Assembly (NCBI RefSeq): GCF_003269275.1
Contig: NZ_QLTS01000005.1
Location: forward strand, 1 to 64,000
Reading direction: 5' to 3'
DNA length: 64,000 bases
Source: Phascolarctobacterium faecium DSM 14760
Lineage (GTDB): Bacteria; Bacillota; Negativicutes; Acidaminococcales; Acidaminococcaceae
Shown here: piece after piece, positions 15,895-24,427 of the stretch
Layout: each line of letters starts with the position of its first letter
Position numbering within the stretch: position 1 is the stretch's first letter
Notes under the pieces: model-generated
Database searches by the model: none
The model's input: the letters and a program-made list of their open reading frames with translations, nothing else
Told to the model about the DNA's origin: nothing
Program-made: the position numbers and the translations under genes

Positions 15895-17198
15895 CAATGA
15901 CACCCAGCTTTCGCTTTCAAAAGCATATTCTTAAAATTCCCTACCAAATAAAGGGAACCGCATACACATATTACACTGTCTGCATCAGCTCCGGTTACAG
16001 CGGCTTCATACGCAGATGCCAAACTGTTCATAGCTTCAGCCTGATTTCCAATAAGGCTGGCCAATTCTTCAGCAGATGCTGCTCTGCCACCTTCGTCTGC
16101 CTTTACCGTATAAACTGTATCCATAGGTCTGAAAAGCTTCCCTATGACGCTTTTCATATCCTTATCACCCATCATCCCAAAAACAAACGTCCTTTTCTGC
16201 TGCGGATAATATTTATCGAGAGCATTTCTTAAAGCATCTGCTCCAGCCGGGTTATGAGCTCCATCCAAAATCACGTCAGGATTTTGAGAAATACGCTCTA
16301 GTCTGCCTGGCCAAATAGTGTTAGCAACACCAATATGCAAAGCTAATTCATTGATCCTGTCATCCTGTTTGGAGACAAGTTTAGCAGCAACTACAGCTAA
16401 AGATGTATTCGCTATTTGATGTTCGCCAGGCAAATTAATATTGTAGTCAGAACTATAATACTCACCTGCATGCAAAGTAAAAGTCTGCCCCTCCATAGTG
16501 CTTTTCACTTCTGTGCCCCAAAAAGCACTGCCATAAATATACAATTTGGACTGCTTGAACATCGCGACAGCTTTAATCGGTCCCAATGCATCATCTCCAT
16601 CTGCGGCCGTTACTACCGGAACATTTTCCTTAATAATTCCTGCTTTCTGCATTGCAATCCGTTCTACAGTCGCACCGCAGCGATCAGTGTGATCCAAACT
16701 GACATTAGTAATAACAGAAACTACCGGAATGATAACATTAGTTGAATCCCAAAGTCCCCCCATGCCAACTTCAATGACTGCATAATCTACATTTTCCAAA
16801 GCAAAATACATAAAAGCAGCAGCAGTCAAAACCTCAAACTGTGTCGGCTGCTCACAAATGCCCTTTGCCACCACACTGTCTGCCGCCTTTTTCACAATAG
16901 TAATCAGAACTGCAAAACTATAATCATCAATATCCTGCCCGTTGATAACAAGTCTTTCATTATACTTTACCAAATGCGGTGACGTAAATTTACCTGTTTT
17001 CAAATCAGCAGCAAGCAAAATATTCGCTATCATACTGCTGACAGAACCTTTGCCATTTGTTCCTGTAACATGAATGGTCTTTATTTTTCTTTCAGGATTC
17101 CCTAATTCCCGCAATAATCCTTCAATACGTTCCATTCCCAAACGAATGCCAAATTTCCCCAAACTATCCAGATATGCCAATGTCTCCTGATAATTCAT
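15894..17198 (-). CDS. folC: Bifunctional folylpolyglutamate synthase/dihydrofolate synthase
   Basis: Adds glutamates to folates (and may make dihydrofolate from dihydropteroate), keeping them in the cell. The 434-residue Mur-ligase fold protein shows the P-loop VTGTNGKGSVS (about 45-55), FTSPHLVKYNER, the metal/ATP segment EVGMGGLWDSTN, SLDHTD and LDGAHNPAG. I place the start at 17198, five bases after GGAGG; an upstream TTG overlaps this site. It lies just after the valS terminator and is coupled to the O-antigen ligase-like gene. Confidence 0.95.
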   Translation of the reverse strand: MNYQETLAYLDSLGKFGIRLGMERIEGLLRELGNPERKIKTIHVTGTNGKGSVSSMIANILLAADLKTGKFTSPHLVKYNERLVINGQDIDDYSFAVLITIVKKAADSVVAKGICEQPTQFEVLTAAAFMYFALENVDYAVIEVGMGGLWDSTNVIIPVVSVITNVSLDHTDRCGATVERIAMQKAGIIKENVPVVTAADGDDALGPIKAVAMFKQSKLYIYGSAFWGTEVKSTMEGQTFTLHAGEYYSSDYNINLPGEHQIANTSLAVVAAKLVSKQDDRINELALHIGVANTIWPGRLERISQNPDVILDGAHNPAGADALRNALDKYYPQQKRTFVFGMMGDKDMKSVIGKLFRPMDTVYTVKADEGGRAASAEELASLIGNQAEAMNSLASAYEAAVTGADADSVICVCGSLYLVGNFKNMLLKAKAGCH

Positions 17199-17233
17199 TT
17201 TAACCTCCAATTAATTACGACAGTAAAAACACA

Positions 17234-17262
17234 AAAAGCGGCGCGGAGTATCCGCGCCGCTT
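17234..17262 (-). terminator. Rho-independent terminator after valS
   Basis: A 12-bp GC-rich stem (AAGCGGCGCGGA with TCCGCGCCGCTT, 3-nt loop) seven bases after the valS stop, followed on the minus strand by TTTTTGTGTTTTT. Confidence 0.9.
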
Positions 17263-17268
17263 CGGCTG

Positions 17269-19923
17269 TTACTTTAAAGTTGCCAAATAAGTCAGACGTT
17301 CTTTCACGGCTTCCATTTTACCGCTCAGTTCCTCTGCTTTAGCCTTTTCCTTTTCAACTACATCAGCCGGAGCCTTTGCCAAAAAGCCTGCATTATTTAG
17401 CTTACCGGTAACACGTTTGATTTCTTTATCCATACTTTCCAGTTCTTTATTAAGACGCTGGGTTTCTTTTTCTACATCGATCAATCCTGCCAGAGGCAAA
17501 TATACCTCGATTCCGGCAATAACAGCGGCCATAGCATTTTCAGGCTTGCCAGCCCCAATATCATCAATTATAAGCTCATCGATACTGCCCATCAAATTGA
17601 TATAATTTTTATTGGCTTCAACGATCTCACGCAGTTCTGCATTCACTAACAAAATAGCCGGCACCTTTTTGCCTGGAGCAGCATTGACTTCCGCACGCAT
17701 ATTACGAATAGCTTTAATGCTTTCCATAATTGCCGTCATACCAGTTTCTGCTTTATCATCAAACAATCTCTCATCAACAATAGGCCACGGTGCAATCATG
17801 ATACTGTTACTTTCGTGCGGCAGACACTGATAGATTTCTTCAGTGATAAACGGCATGTACGGATGCAGTAACTTCATAGCCGATGTCAGCACCTCTGCCA
17901 GGACATGCTGTGCCGTAGCTCTTGCCTCAGGATCTTCCTTATTATAAAGCCGCGGCTTAGCCAGTTCAATGTACCAGTCACAAACTTCACTCCAGATAAA
18001 ATCATAAATAAGACGCCCTGCTTCACCCAGCTCAAATCTGCCCAAAAGTTCAGTAACATCTTTAACCGTATGCTGCAGCCGCGAAAGTATCCATTGATCA
18101 GCAAGTGTATATGGAGCCTGCTTGGCTTCTGCATCATAACCTTCCATATTCATCAAAGCAAAACGTGATGCGTTCCAGATCTTATTAGCAAAATTGCGTG
18201 TTGCTTCTACGCGTTCCCAGTAAAAACGCATATCATTACCAGGAGTATTGCCTGTGATCAGCATAAACCTTAAAGTATCAGCGCCGTACTTTTCAATAAC
18301 TTCCAGCGGATCGATACCATTGCCGAGTGATTTACTCATTTTACGTCCCTGGCTGTCACGCACTAAACCATGAATAAAGACTTTATCAAAAGGAATATCC
18401 TTCATAAACTCCATACCCATAATCAGCATTCTCGCAACCCAGAAGAAAATGATATCATAACCTGTCACCAAAACACTGGTTGGATAAAATTGCTTTAACA
18501 AATCTGTTTTTTCAGGCCAGCCCATAGTAGAGAACGGCCATAAAGCTGAACTGAACCATGTGTCCAAAGCATCTTCATCCTGATGTACCGCACCACCGCA
18601 TTTCGGACATTTATCAATATCAACGCGCGATGCAATAACTTCGCCGCAAGCATCACAATACCACACAGGAATCCGGTGCCCCCACCAAATCTGACGGGAA
18701 ATACACCAATCACGAATGTTTTCCATCCAGCCGGTATAAGTTTTGGTAAACCGTTCTGGAACAAACTGTGTTCTGCCGTCTTCAACACAATCTACAGCCG
18801 CCTTTACCAACGGCTCCATTTTTACAAACCACTGTTTGGAAACCAACGGCTCTATTACACTGCGACAGCGCTGACAATGGCCTACAGCATGATTATGCTC
18901 TTCTATTTTTACTAAGTAACCTTTTTCCTGCAGTTCGTGTACCAGATTTTTACGACATTCATAACGTTCCTGGCCTGCAAATTTGCCGGCCTCTTCAGTC
19001 ATATAGCCATCCATACCGATAACTACGATACTCTCTAAATTATGACGCATACCCATTTCAAAATCATTAGGATCATGAGCAGGAGTAATTTTTACAGCAC
19101 CTGTACCAAATTCTAAATCGACATAACTGTCAGCAATAATGGGGATCTGACGTTCGGTTAAGGGCAGCTGCAGCATTTTACCGACCAGATGACCATAGCG
19201 CGGATCTTCAGGATTGACTGCAACAGCAGTATCACCCAGCATCGTTTCAGGCCGTGTAGTGGCTATCGTAAGATAAGTTTCCATCTCACCAACAACAGGA
19301 TAGCGGACATACCACAAATTTCCGGCATCATCTTCATGTTCAACTTCAATATCACTTAAAGCAGTATTGCAGTTAACACACCAGTTAGTAATACGGCTGC
19401 CCTGATAAATAAGCCCTTTTTCGTACAAAGAAACAAAAACCTCACGAACTGCCTGTGAACAGCCCTCATCCATCGTGAAACGTTTGCGTTCCCAGTCGCA
19501 GGAAACACCCAGGCTTTTTAACTGCTCGATGATACGGTCACCATATTTATCTTTCCATTCCCAGACACGTTTAATAAATTCTTCACGGCCCAAGTCATAC
19601 CTGGTCTTTCCTTCTTCTTTTTTTAAAACTTCCTCTACTTTGATCTGAGTAGCCAACCCCGCATGATCATAACCGGGCATCCATAAAGTATTATCGCCCA
19701 TCATCCTATGCCAGCGGATCAAAATATCCTGTAAAGTATTATCTAACGCATGTCCCATATGCAGCTGACCGGTAATATTCGGTGGGGGGATAACAATACT
19801 GAACGGCTTTTTATCTGCTTCTACCTCAGCATGGAAATAACGGTGTTCTTCCCAATATTTATACCATTTTTTCTCGACCGAAGCCGGATCATAAACTTTA
19901 GGAATATTGTGTTCTTCTGCCAT
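17269..19923 (-). CDS. valS: Valyl-tRNA synthetase
   Basis: Charges tRNA-Val with valine. At 884 residues it has the normal length. The class I signatures are HMGH at 55-58 (HIGH) and KMSKS in GRKMSKSLGNGIDP; the editing domain lies between, with zinc-binding CxxC pairs (CPKCGG, CDACGE). The C-terminal 65 residues form the coiled-coil tRNA arm typical of ValRS. AGGAGGC precedes the ATG. Expression is controlled by the T-box leader directly upstream, whose specifier reads GUC (Val). Confidence 0.97.
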   Translation of the reverse strand: MAEEHNIPKVYDPASVEKKWYKYWEEHRYFHAEVEADKKPFSIVIPPPNITGQLHMGHALDNTLQDILIRWHRMMGDNTLWMPGYDHAGLATQIKVEEVLKKEEGKTRYDLGREEFIKRVWEWKDKYGDRIIEQLKSLGVSCDWERKRFTMDEGCSQAVREVFVSLYEKGLIYQGSRITNWCVNCNTALSDIEVEHEDDAGNLWYVRYPVVGEMETYLTIATTRPETMLGDTAVAVNPEDPRYGHLVGKMLQLPLTERQIPIIADSYVDLEFGTGAVKITPAHDPNDFEMGMRHNLESIVVIGMDGYMTEEAGKFAGQERYECRKNLVHELQEKGYLVKIEEHNHAVGHCQRCRSVIEPLVSKQWFVKMEPLVKAAVDCVEDGRTQFVPERFTKTYTGWMENIRDWCISRQIWWGHRIPVWYCDACGEVIASRVDIDKCPKCGGAVHQDEDALDTWFSSALWPFSTMGWPEKTDLLKQFYPTSVLVTGYDIIFFWVARMLIMGMEFMKDIPFDKVFIHGLVRDSQGRKMSKSLGNGIDPLEVIEKYGADTLRFMLITGNTPGNDMRFYWERVEATRNFANKIWNASRFALMNMEGYDAEAKQAPYTLADQWILSRLQHTVKDVTELLGRFELGEAGRLIYDFIWSEVCDWYIELAKPRLYNKEDPEARATAQHVLAEVLTSAMKLLHPYMPFITEEIYQCLPHESNSIMIAPWPIVDERLFDDKAETGMTAIMESIKAIRNMRAEVNAAPGKKVPAILLVNAELREIVEANKNYINLMGSIDELIIDDIGAGKPENAMAAVIAGIEVYLPLAGLIDVEKETQRLNKELESMDKEIKRVTGKLNNAGFLAKAPADVVEKEKAKAEELSGKMEAVKERLTYLATLK

Positions 19924-19948
19924 TTTACTGCCTCCTAAAAATAAATAA

Positions 19949-20205
19949 CGTCCTGTTCCAAATTAAGAACAGGACGAAAAACTCCGCGGTACCACCTATT
20001 TTCCCAGACTTAAATCAAAGTTTAGTCCGGACACTTGAAACGCGTAACGTGCGCTAACGGATAAACCTACTTTGATTTCAGCCTACCGACTCACGGACGA
20101 CTTCAAAGCCATAAAGCTAGGTACGTTGCAGCCTGGCATACCCTCTCTGTGAGCTCTGTACTTTTACTACTTCCAGTCATCGTCATTTTAAATATAAATT
20201 TAGGT
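19949..20205 (-). promoter_or_regulatory. T-box riboswitch (valine) upstream of valS
   Basis: The T-box sequence AGGTGGTACCGCGGAG (rc of about 19982-19997) is followed by a 10-bp terminator stem (19949-19958 with 19967-19976). Upstream lie the AGAGAG and GCTGCAA elements of stem I and a specifier loop, GAA-GTC-GTCC (specifier GTC, rc of 20099-20101), which encodes valine and matches the gene. Uncharged tRNA-Val should pair with the leader and stabilise the antiterminator. Confidence 0.93.
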
Positions 20206-20212
20206 AGCTATA

Positions 20213-20241
20213 ATATTATCAATTGCCGCTCACAGTGTCAA
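20213..20241 (-). promoter_or_regulatory. Promoter of the valS T-box leader
   Basis: TTGACA (rc of 20236-20241) and TAATAT (rc of 20213-20218), 17 bases apart, immediately upstream of the T-box leader. Confidence 0.85.
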
Positions 20242-20286
20242 GCATTTCTTCTCGAATCAGCTATTTGTAAAAACAAAATTCTATTA

Positions 20287-20697
20287 TTACTCAGAAACGC
20301 CAGCCTGAGACAGCTCAGGGTTTTCAATACCTTCGATGCCGCCTATGTTGCCACGCAGAACGGCCCCCGGCTCAACAACTAAACTTCCCGCTTTAATATC
20401 ACCGTTTAAAACTCCAGAGGCTAAAATCTCTAAAGTGCCGCGGGCCACTATATTACCTGTAACATTCCCGGCCACAGTAACATTTTCCCCAAAAATATTC
20501 GCTTCTATCACACCGTTGGGCCCGATTAAAACATCGTTCTCCGAAACAATAATGCCTTTAAAGTGGCCATCAATACGCGATGCGCCCTTAGTCTGCAAAT
20601 TGCCGCACAGGATCGAATTTCTTCCAAGCAAAAACTCAAATTCTTCCAAAGGCAAGGTGCTGACTGCTACTACATCTTTTTTATTTTTCCCAAACAT
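20287..20697 (-). CDS. Bactofilin family polymer-forming protein
   Basis: Bactofilins polymerise without nucleotide into filaments that anchor cell-wall enzymes. The 136-residue protein has the characteristic right-handed beta-helix repeat pattern rich in G, V and I (for example DVLIGPNGVIEANIFGENVTV, shown here as two shorter repeats GPNGVIEANI and GENVTVAGNV), with short flexible ends. AAGGAG precedes the ATG. It lies 15 bases after an M23 peptidase gene; this pairing is common and suggests that the filament localises the peptidase. Confidence 0.9.
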   Translation of the reverse strand: MFGKNKKDVVAVSTLPLEEFEFLLGRNSILCGNLQTKGASRIDGHFKGIIVSENDVLIGPNGVIEANIFGENVTVAGNVTGNIVARGTLEILASGVLNGDIKAGSLVVEPGAVLRGNIGGIEGIENPELSQAGVSE

Positions 20698-20712
20698 AGT
20701 TTTCTCCTTTTA

Positions 20713-21648
20713 TTATCTTACTAATTCCAACGGATCTGTTGTCTGCCCGTTGACCAACACTTCAAAATGCACATGCGGCCCAGTACTATACCCGCTGCTG
20801 CCAACATAACCGATGACATCACCTTTACTTACGCTTTGCCCTGCCTGAACTGCCAATTTACTCATATGACCATAAGCTGTTTCGTAACCATATCCATGCT
20901 GAATCCTTACATAACGGCCATAACCGGACACCCAGCCAGCCTCTTCAATAGTGCCAGACGCGCTGGCATAAACCGGAGCTCCATAGTCATTGGCAATATC
21001 AACTCCCGGATGCCAGTCATAAGAACGATTACCGAAAGGATCGCTGCGTCCGCCAAAATATGAAGTAATAGTCCCTCCATTAGTTGGCCAAAGTGTCGGC
21101 AGCGCTGCTTTGCGCTGGTTCAACTCGCGTAATCTGCCAAGTAAATCATTCAACGTAGCTTTTCTATCTTTGACCTTTTCCTGCAGCACCTTGTTCTGCG
21201 CAGCATAGATATCAACAGCTTCTACTTTAGCCGCCTGAGGTCCGCCTTGTCCAAGATACTGACTGCGGTCGATCCCGGAACGTGAAGGCTGCACTGCGCC
21301 TTCACCAAGCTCTCGCCGAACCGCCTCTTCCAGTTTGGAAAGCTCTGCCATTTCTTTTTCAATAGCTTCATTTTCCTGCAAAAGCTGACCTATTTTCTGT
21401 TCCTGAACAGCTTTTTCACTCCTGTAGGTCAACAGTTCCTGTTGATCCTGATGTGCCTTGTACAAAATATGCGAAGACTGAAAAAGAACACCTGCACCAA
21501 GTAAACAGAGCAAACCGCAAACAATACCAACCTTTTTCAACAGGCTGAGGCGAAAATGGATGCTCCTGGGTTCGTGCCCTTTATGAGGTATCAACATAAT
21601 CGTATATACTGAATCAGACTCTTTTCTTTGTCTCTTTATCGGTTCCAA
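20713..21648 (-). CDS. Membrane-anchored M23 family peptidase (LytM domain)
   Basis: A cell-wall endopeptidase or its regulator. The 311 residues have a short cytoplasmic end, one membrane segment (about 34-52, VGIVCGLLCLLGAGVLF), a coiled coil (about 60-110 and again 150-180) and a C-terminal LytM domain with the zinc motifs HPGVDIA (HxxxD) and HVHFE (HxH), plus YGHMSKL, so the active site looks complete. The start codon is TTG at 21648, nine bases after AAAGGAG. It is coupled with the bactofilin gene. Confidence 0.92.
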   Translation of the reverse strand: MEPIKRQRKESDSVYTIMLIPHKGHEPRSIHFRLSLLKKVGIVCGLLCLLGAGVLFQSSHILYKAHQDQQELLTYRSEKAVQEQKIGQLLQENEAIEKEMAELSKLEEAVRRELGEGAVQPSRSGIDRSQYLGQGGPQAAKVEAVDIYAAQNKVLQEKVKDRKATLNDLLGRLRELNQRKAALPTLWPTNGGTITSYFGGRSDPFGNRSYDWHPGVDIANDYGAPVYASASGTIEEAGWVSGYGRYVRIQHGYGYETAYGHMSKLAVQAGQSVSKGDVIGYVGSSGYSTGPHVHFEVLVNGQTTDPLELVR

Positions 21649-21830
21649 TATTCTGCGCTCCTTTGATCCCTGACAACTTCAAACTTTTAAACTCAAACAT
21701 ATATTATTTTCTCACATCAGCCATAAAAATACTATACCTTTAAAAATTTTTTATATAAAAACGCTATAAAAAATTCAGTAAACATGCCATTGCCAACACA
21801 TCTGCCATATTTGTGAACAATATGAAAAAT

Positions 21831-21858
21831 AAAAACGCAGGCAAAAGCCTGCGTTTTT
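21831..21858 (-). terminator. Terminator after feoB
   Basis: Perfect 12-bp stem (AAAAACGCAGGC with GCCTGCGTTTTT), 4-nt loop, ending in T-runs on both strands. It lies 30 bases after the feoB stop codon and could also act in the opposite direction. Confidence 0.88.
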
Positions 21859-21887
21859 AAAGTAAACATCAAACTACAGCACAGTCA

Positions 21888-23897
21888 TTACATTCTGCTG
21901 CCGATCTGGTATATCAGCAAAGCCATGCAATATGCCAAGCCTGTTTGATATAGGAGGGCAAAGAAAGTCCAATGCCAGCTGCCCATCTCGCGCCTGATCG
22001 CGCCAATAGCAGCAAAACACGGAGATGCCAGCAATGTAAAAATCATAAATGCATACGCACTGGCAGGCGTGAACATGCTTTGAATAGTGGTAATCAAAGT
22101 CGGATCTTCTTCGGTAGCTTCAGCAACTCCAGCCAAGATACCAAATGTAGAAACAACTACTTCTTTAGCTAAGAAGCCCGTAATTGCTGCGAAAGCAGTC
22201 TGCCAGCTGTCAAAGCCAAGTGGAGCAAACACAGGTGCCAGATAATGACCGATAACAGCCATCATACTGTCCTGAGCATCAACCATTTCAAACGAAAAAT
22301 CAAAGGATTGCAATAACCACACCAATCCGGAGGCCAGGAAAATTATCGTGCCGGCTTTAACAATAAAACCGCGGGCACGTTCCCAAGTATGAATAAGAAT
22401 ATCTTTTGCCCGCGGCCAGTGATATGCAGGCAATTCCATAACAAAGTTCGCCGGTTCACCGGCAAAAGCCTTGGGTTTTTTCAACAGAATACCTGAAACT
22501 ACAACCATCACTATACCCCAGAGATACATCGAAGGACCGACCCAAGACTGCTCTGGAAAAAAAGCTGCCGCAAACAGAGCAAACACCGGAAGTTTAGCAT
22601 TACAAGGAATAAACGGCGTCAGCATAATCGTCAGTTTACGATCACGTTCATTTTCAATCGTACGTGCTGCCATGATACCGGGAACACTGCAGCCGGTACC
22701 GATCAACATCGGAATAAACGACTTGCCTGAAAGCCCGAATTGCCTGAAAATACGATCCATAATAAAAGCAACACGTGCCATATAGCCACAGTCTTCCAGG
22801 AAAGACAAAAATAAGAACAAAAGGCAAATCTGCGGTACAAAGCCAAGTACGGCGCCAACACCGCCAATGATTCCATCAAGTACGAGCCCTGACATAACTT
22901 CAGAAGCGCCAGCTGCTTCCAGCAAAGCACCTGCGTATTCACTGATGCCTTCAAATAATTCTTCCATCCAGCCGATAGTTTCATCGCCCAAGGTCTGGAT
23001 ACAAATATAATAAACAGCCCACATGATGCCTAAAAATATAGGTAATCCCAAAACACGGTTAGTTACAATACGATCTATTTTTTCTGAAACAGTATTTGCA
23101 TAATCAACATTGGCACTTTTATAACAGCTGCGCAGCATTGAGTCTATTTTCTGATAACGTCCGGAAGCGATGATACTTGCCGCATCATCATCAGCCTGCT
23201 GTTCAAAACGGGTAATCAAGACCTCTAGTTTGTCAAACACACCTTGAGATAATTTCAGTTTTTCAAGCAGCTGCCCATCACGTTCCAATACCTTGACTAA
23301 TTGCCAGCGGCGTTCTATATGCGGCATAGGCGCTACCATTTCGCCAATTTCCTGCAATACGCGTTCAACTTCTTCTGAAAAGCTGTTGGGGTCTTTTCTG
23401 TCACATTGTGTTTGAGCAATCTGCACCGCCCTTGCCACGAGCTGTTCCACACCTTCACCGCTGGTAGCTGTAATCGGCACAACCGGGCACCCTAACTCTT
23501 TAGAGAGCAGCTCCGTGTCCAGTACATCACCGTTAGCTCTGACAAGATCCATCATATTGAGCGCAACTACAACTTTACAGCCCATTTCCAAAAGCTGCAT
23601 CGTTAAATACAGATTACGTTCCAGGTTCGATCCATCAACTATATTAACTATAACATCAGGATTTTCTTCCAAAAGATAATTACGGGTTATTACTTCCTCC
23701 GGAGAATACGGAGATAAAGAATAAATACCCGGCAGATCCATGACCTCAAAGCCATCATGTTTTTTAAGTTTGCCGCCCTTACGTTCAACGGTTACACCAG
23801 GCCAGTTTCCAACGTATTGTTTACTGCCTGTAAGATTATTAAATAGTGTGGTTTTACCGCTGTTTGGATTGCCCACTAGTGCTAATGTCTTACTCAA
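21888..23897 (-). CDS. feoB: Ferrous iron transport protein B
   Basis: Fe2+ importer of the inner membrane with an N-terminal G domain. The 669 residues contain GNPNSGKTT (G1, near residue 9), DLPGIYSLSPYSPEE (G3) and NMMD (G4), then a helical spacer, and a C-terminal membrane part with two Gate segments including the conserved cysteines in PMLIGTGCSVPG and LTPFIPCNAKLP. I take the TTG at 23897 as start: AGGAGGG lies upstream with proper spacing, while the longer frame has none. It follows feoA by 45 bases. Confidence 0.96.
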   Translation of the reverse strand: MSKTLALVGNPNSGKTTLFNNLTGSKQYVGNWPGVTVERKGGKLKKHDGFEVMDLPGIYSLSPYSPEEVITRNYLLEENPDVIVNIVDGSNLERNLYLTMQLLEMGCKVVVALNMMDLVRANGDVLDTELLSKELGCPVVPITATSGEGVEQLVARAVQIAQTQCDRKDPNSFSEEVERVLQEIGEMVAPMPHIERRWQLVKVLERDGQLLEKLKLSQGVFDKLEVLITRFEQQADDDAASIIASGRYQKIDSMLRSCYKSANVDYANTVSEKIDRIVTNRVLGLPIFLGIMWAVYYICIQTLGDETIGWMEELFEGISEYAGALLEAAGASEVMSGLVLDGIIGGVGAVLGFVPQICLLFLFLSFLEDCGYMARVAFIMDRIFRQFGLSGKSFIPMLIGTGCSVPGIMAARTIENERDRKLTIMLTPFIPCNAKLPVFALFAAAFFPEQSWVGPSMYLWGIVMVVVSGILLKKPKAFAGEPANFVMELPAYHWPRAKDILIHTWERARGFIVKAGTIIFLASGLVWLLQSFDFSFEMVDAQDSMMAVIGHYLAPVFAPLGFDSWQTAFAAITGFLAKEVVVSTFGILAGVAEATEEDPTLITTIQSMFTPASAYAFMIFTLLASPCFAAIGAIRREMGSWHWTFFALLYQTGLAYCMALLIYQIGSRM

Positions 23898-23942
23898 AAT
23901 AGTCCCTCCTCGAATCAACTTTCACTAACTTTAAATCAAAAT

Positions 23943-24164
23943 TTATTCCACCAGAATGTTCTGCGCATCTGCTTTGCGCAGCGAAAGCTCATAGCTGCGT
24001 ACAGTTACTTCTAATGGATCTCCCAGTGGCGCGACTCTTCTGACGGTCACCGGTGTCCCCTTTGTCAAACCCATATCAACAATTCTGCGTTTCAAAGGTC
24101 CGGTGGCACAAACTTTTTTGATAGTTACGGTAGAACCGATAGGAACTTCTTTTAATGTCATCAT
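23943..24164 (-). CDS. feoA: Ferrous iron transport protein A
   Basis: A 73-residue SH3-like protein that works with FeoB. The sequence shows the family pattern: KRRIVDMGLTKGTPVTV followed by APLGDPLEV and a C-terminal LRKADAQNI. GGAGGG lies seven bases before the ATG. It is the first gene of feoAB and is preceded by a promoter with repeated TTAGC-type dyads. Confidence 0.95.
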   Translation of the reverse strand: MMTLKEVPIGSTVTIKKVCATGPLKRRIVDMGLTKGTPVTVRRVAPLGDPLEVTVRSYELSLRKADAQNILVE

Positions 24165-24182
24165 ACTTTTGCCCTCCTCACA

Positions 24183-24266
24183 TTAGCTTACGCTAATTAG
24201 CCCACTTTTAAAAAGTTAGCTTTCGCTAACCTCTTAAAGTTTACTACTGCTAACTTATTTTGTCAA
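24183..24266 (-). promoter_or_regulatory. feoAB promoter with repeated TTAGC dyads (likely iron-regulator sites)
   Basis: TTGACA (rc of 24261-24266) and TAAACT (rc of 24238-24243) are 17 bases apart. Three related elements surround the start: GTTAGC in the spacer (24245-24253), the perfect dyad GTTAGCGAAAGCTAAC (24215-24230) just downstream of the -10 box, and TTAGCGTAAGCTAA (24183-24196). They resemble the TTAGG-type dyads of DtxR/IdeR/MntR proteins more than a Fur box. The regulator itself is not in the window. Confidence 0.65.
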
Positions 24267-24370
24267 CAACAATTTATTGCTTCTGATATTTTCACAATAT
24301 TTCAACAAAATTATTTACCTGTACAATGATTTTATTATCCCTTTAAACTTTTAAATTTAAAGTTTTTTCA

Positions 24371-24405
24371 AAAAAACAGGACAGCATGTTTTAATCTGCT
24401 GTCCT
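24371..24405 (-). terminator. Terminator after the metal P-type ATPase
   Basis: AGGACAGCA (24378-24386) pairs with TGCTGTCCT (24397-24405); a TTTTTTT tract follows on the minus strand. Confidence 0.88.
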
Positions 24406-24427
24406 TATAATGATTGAATAATAATAT

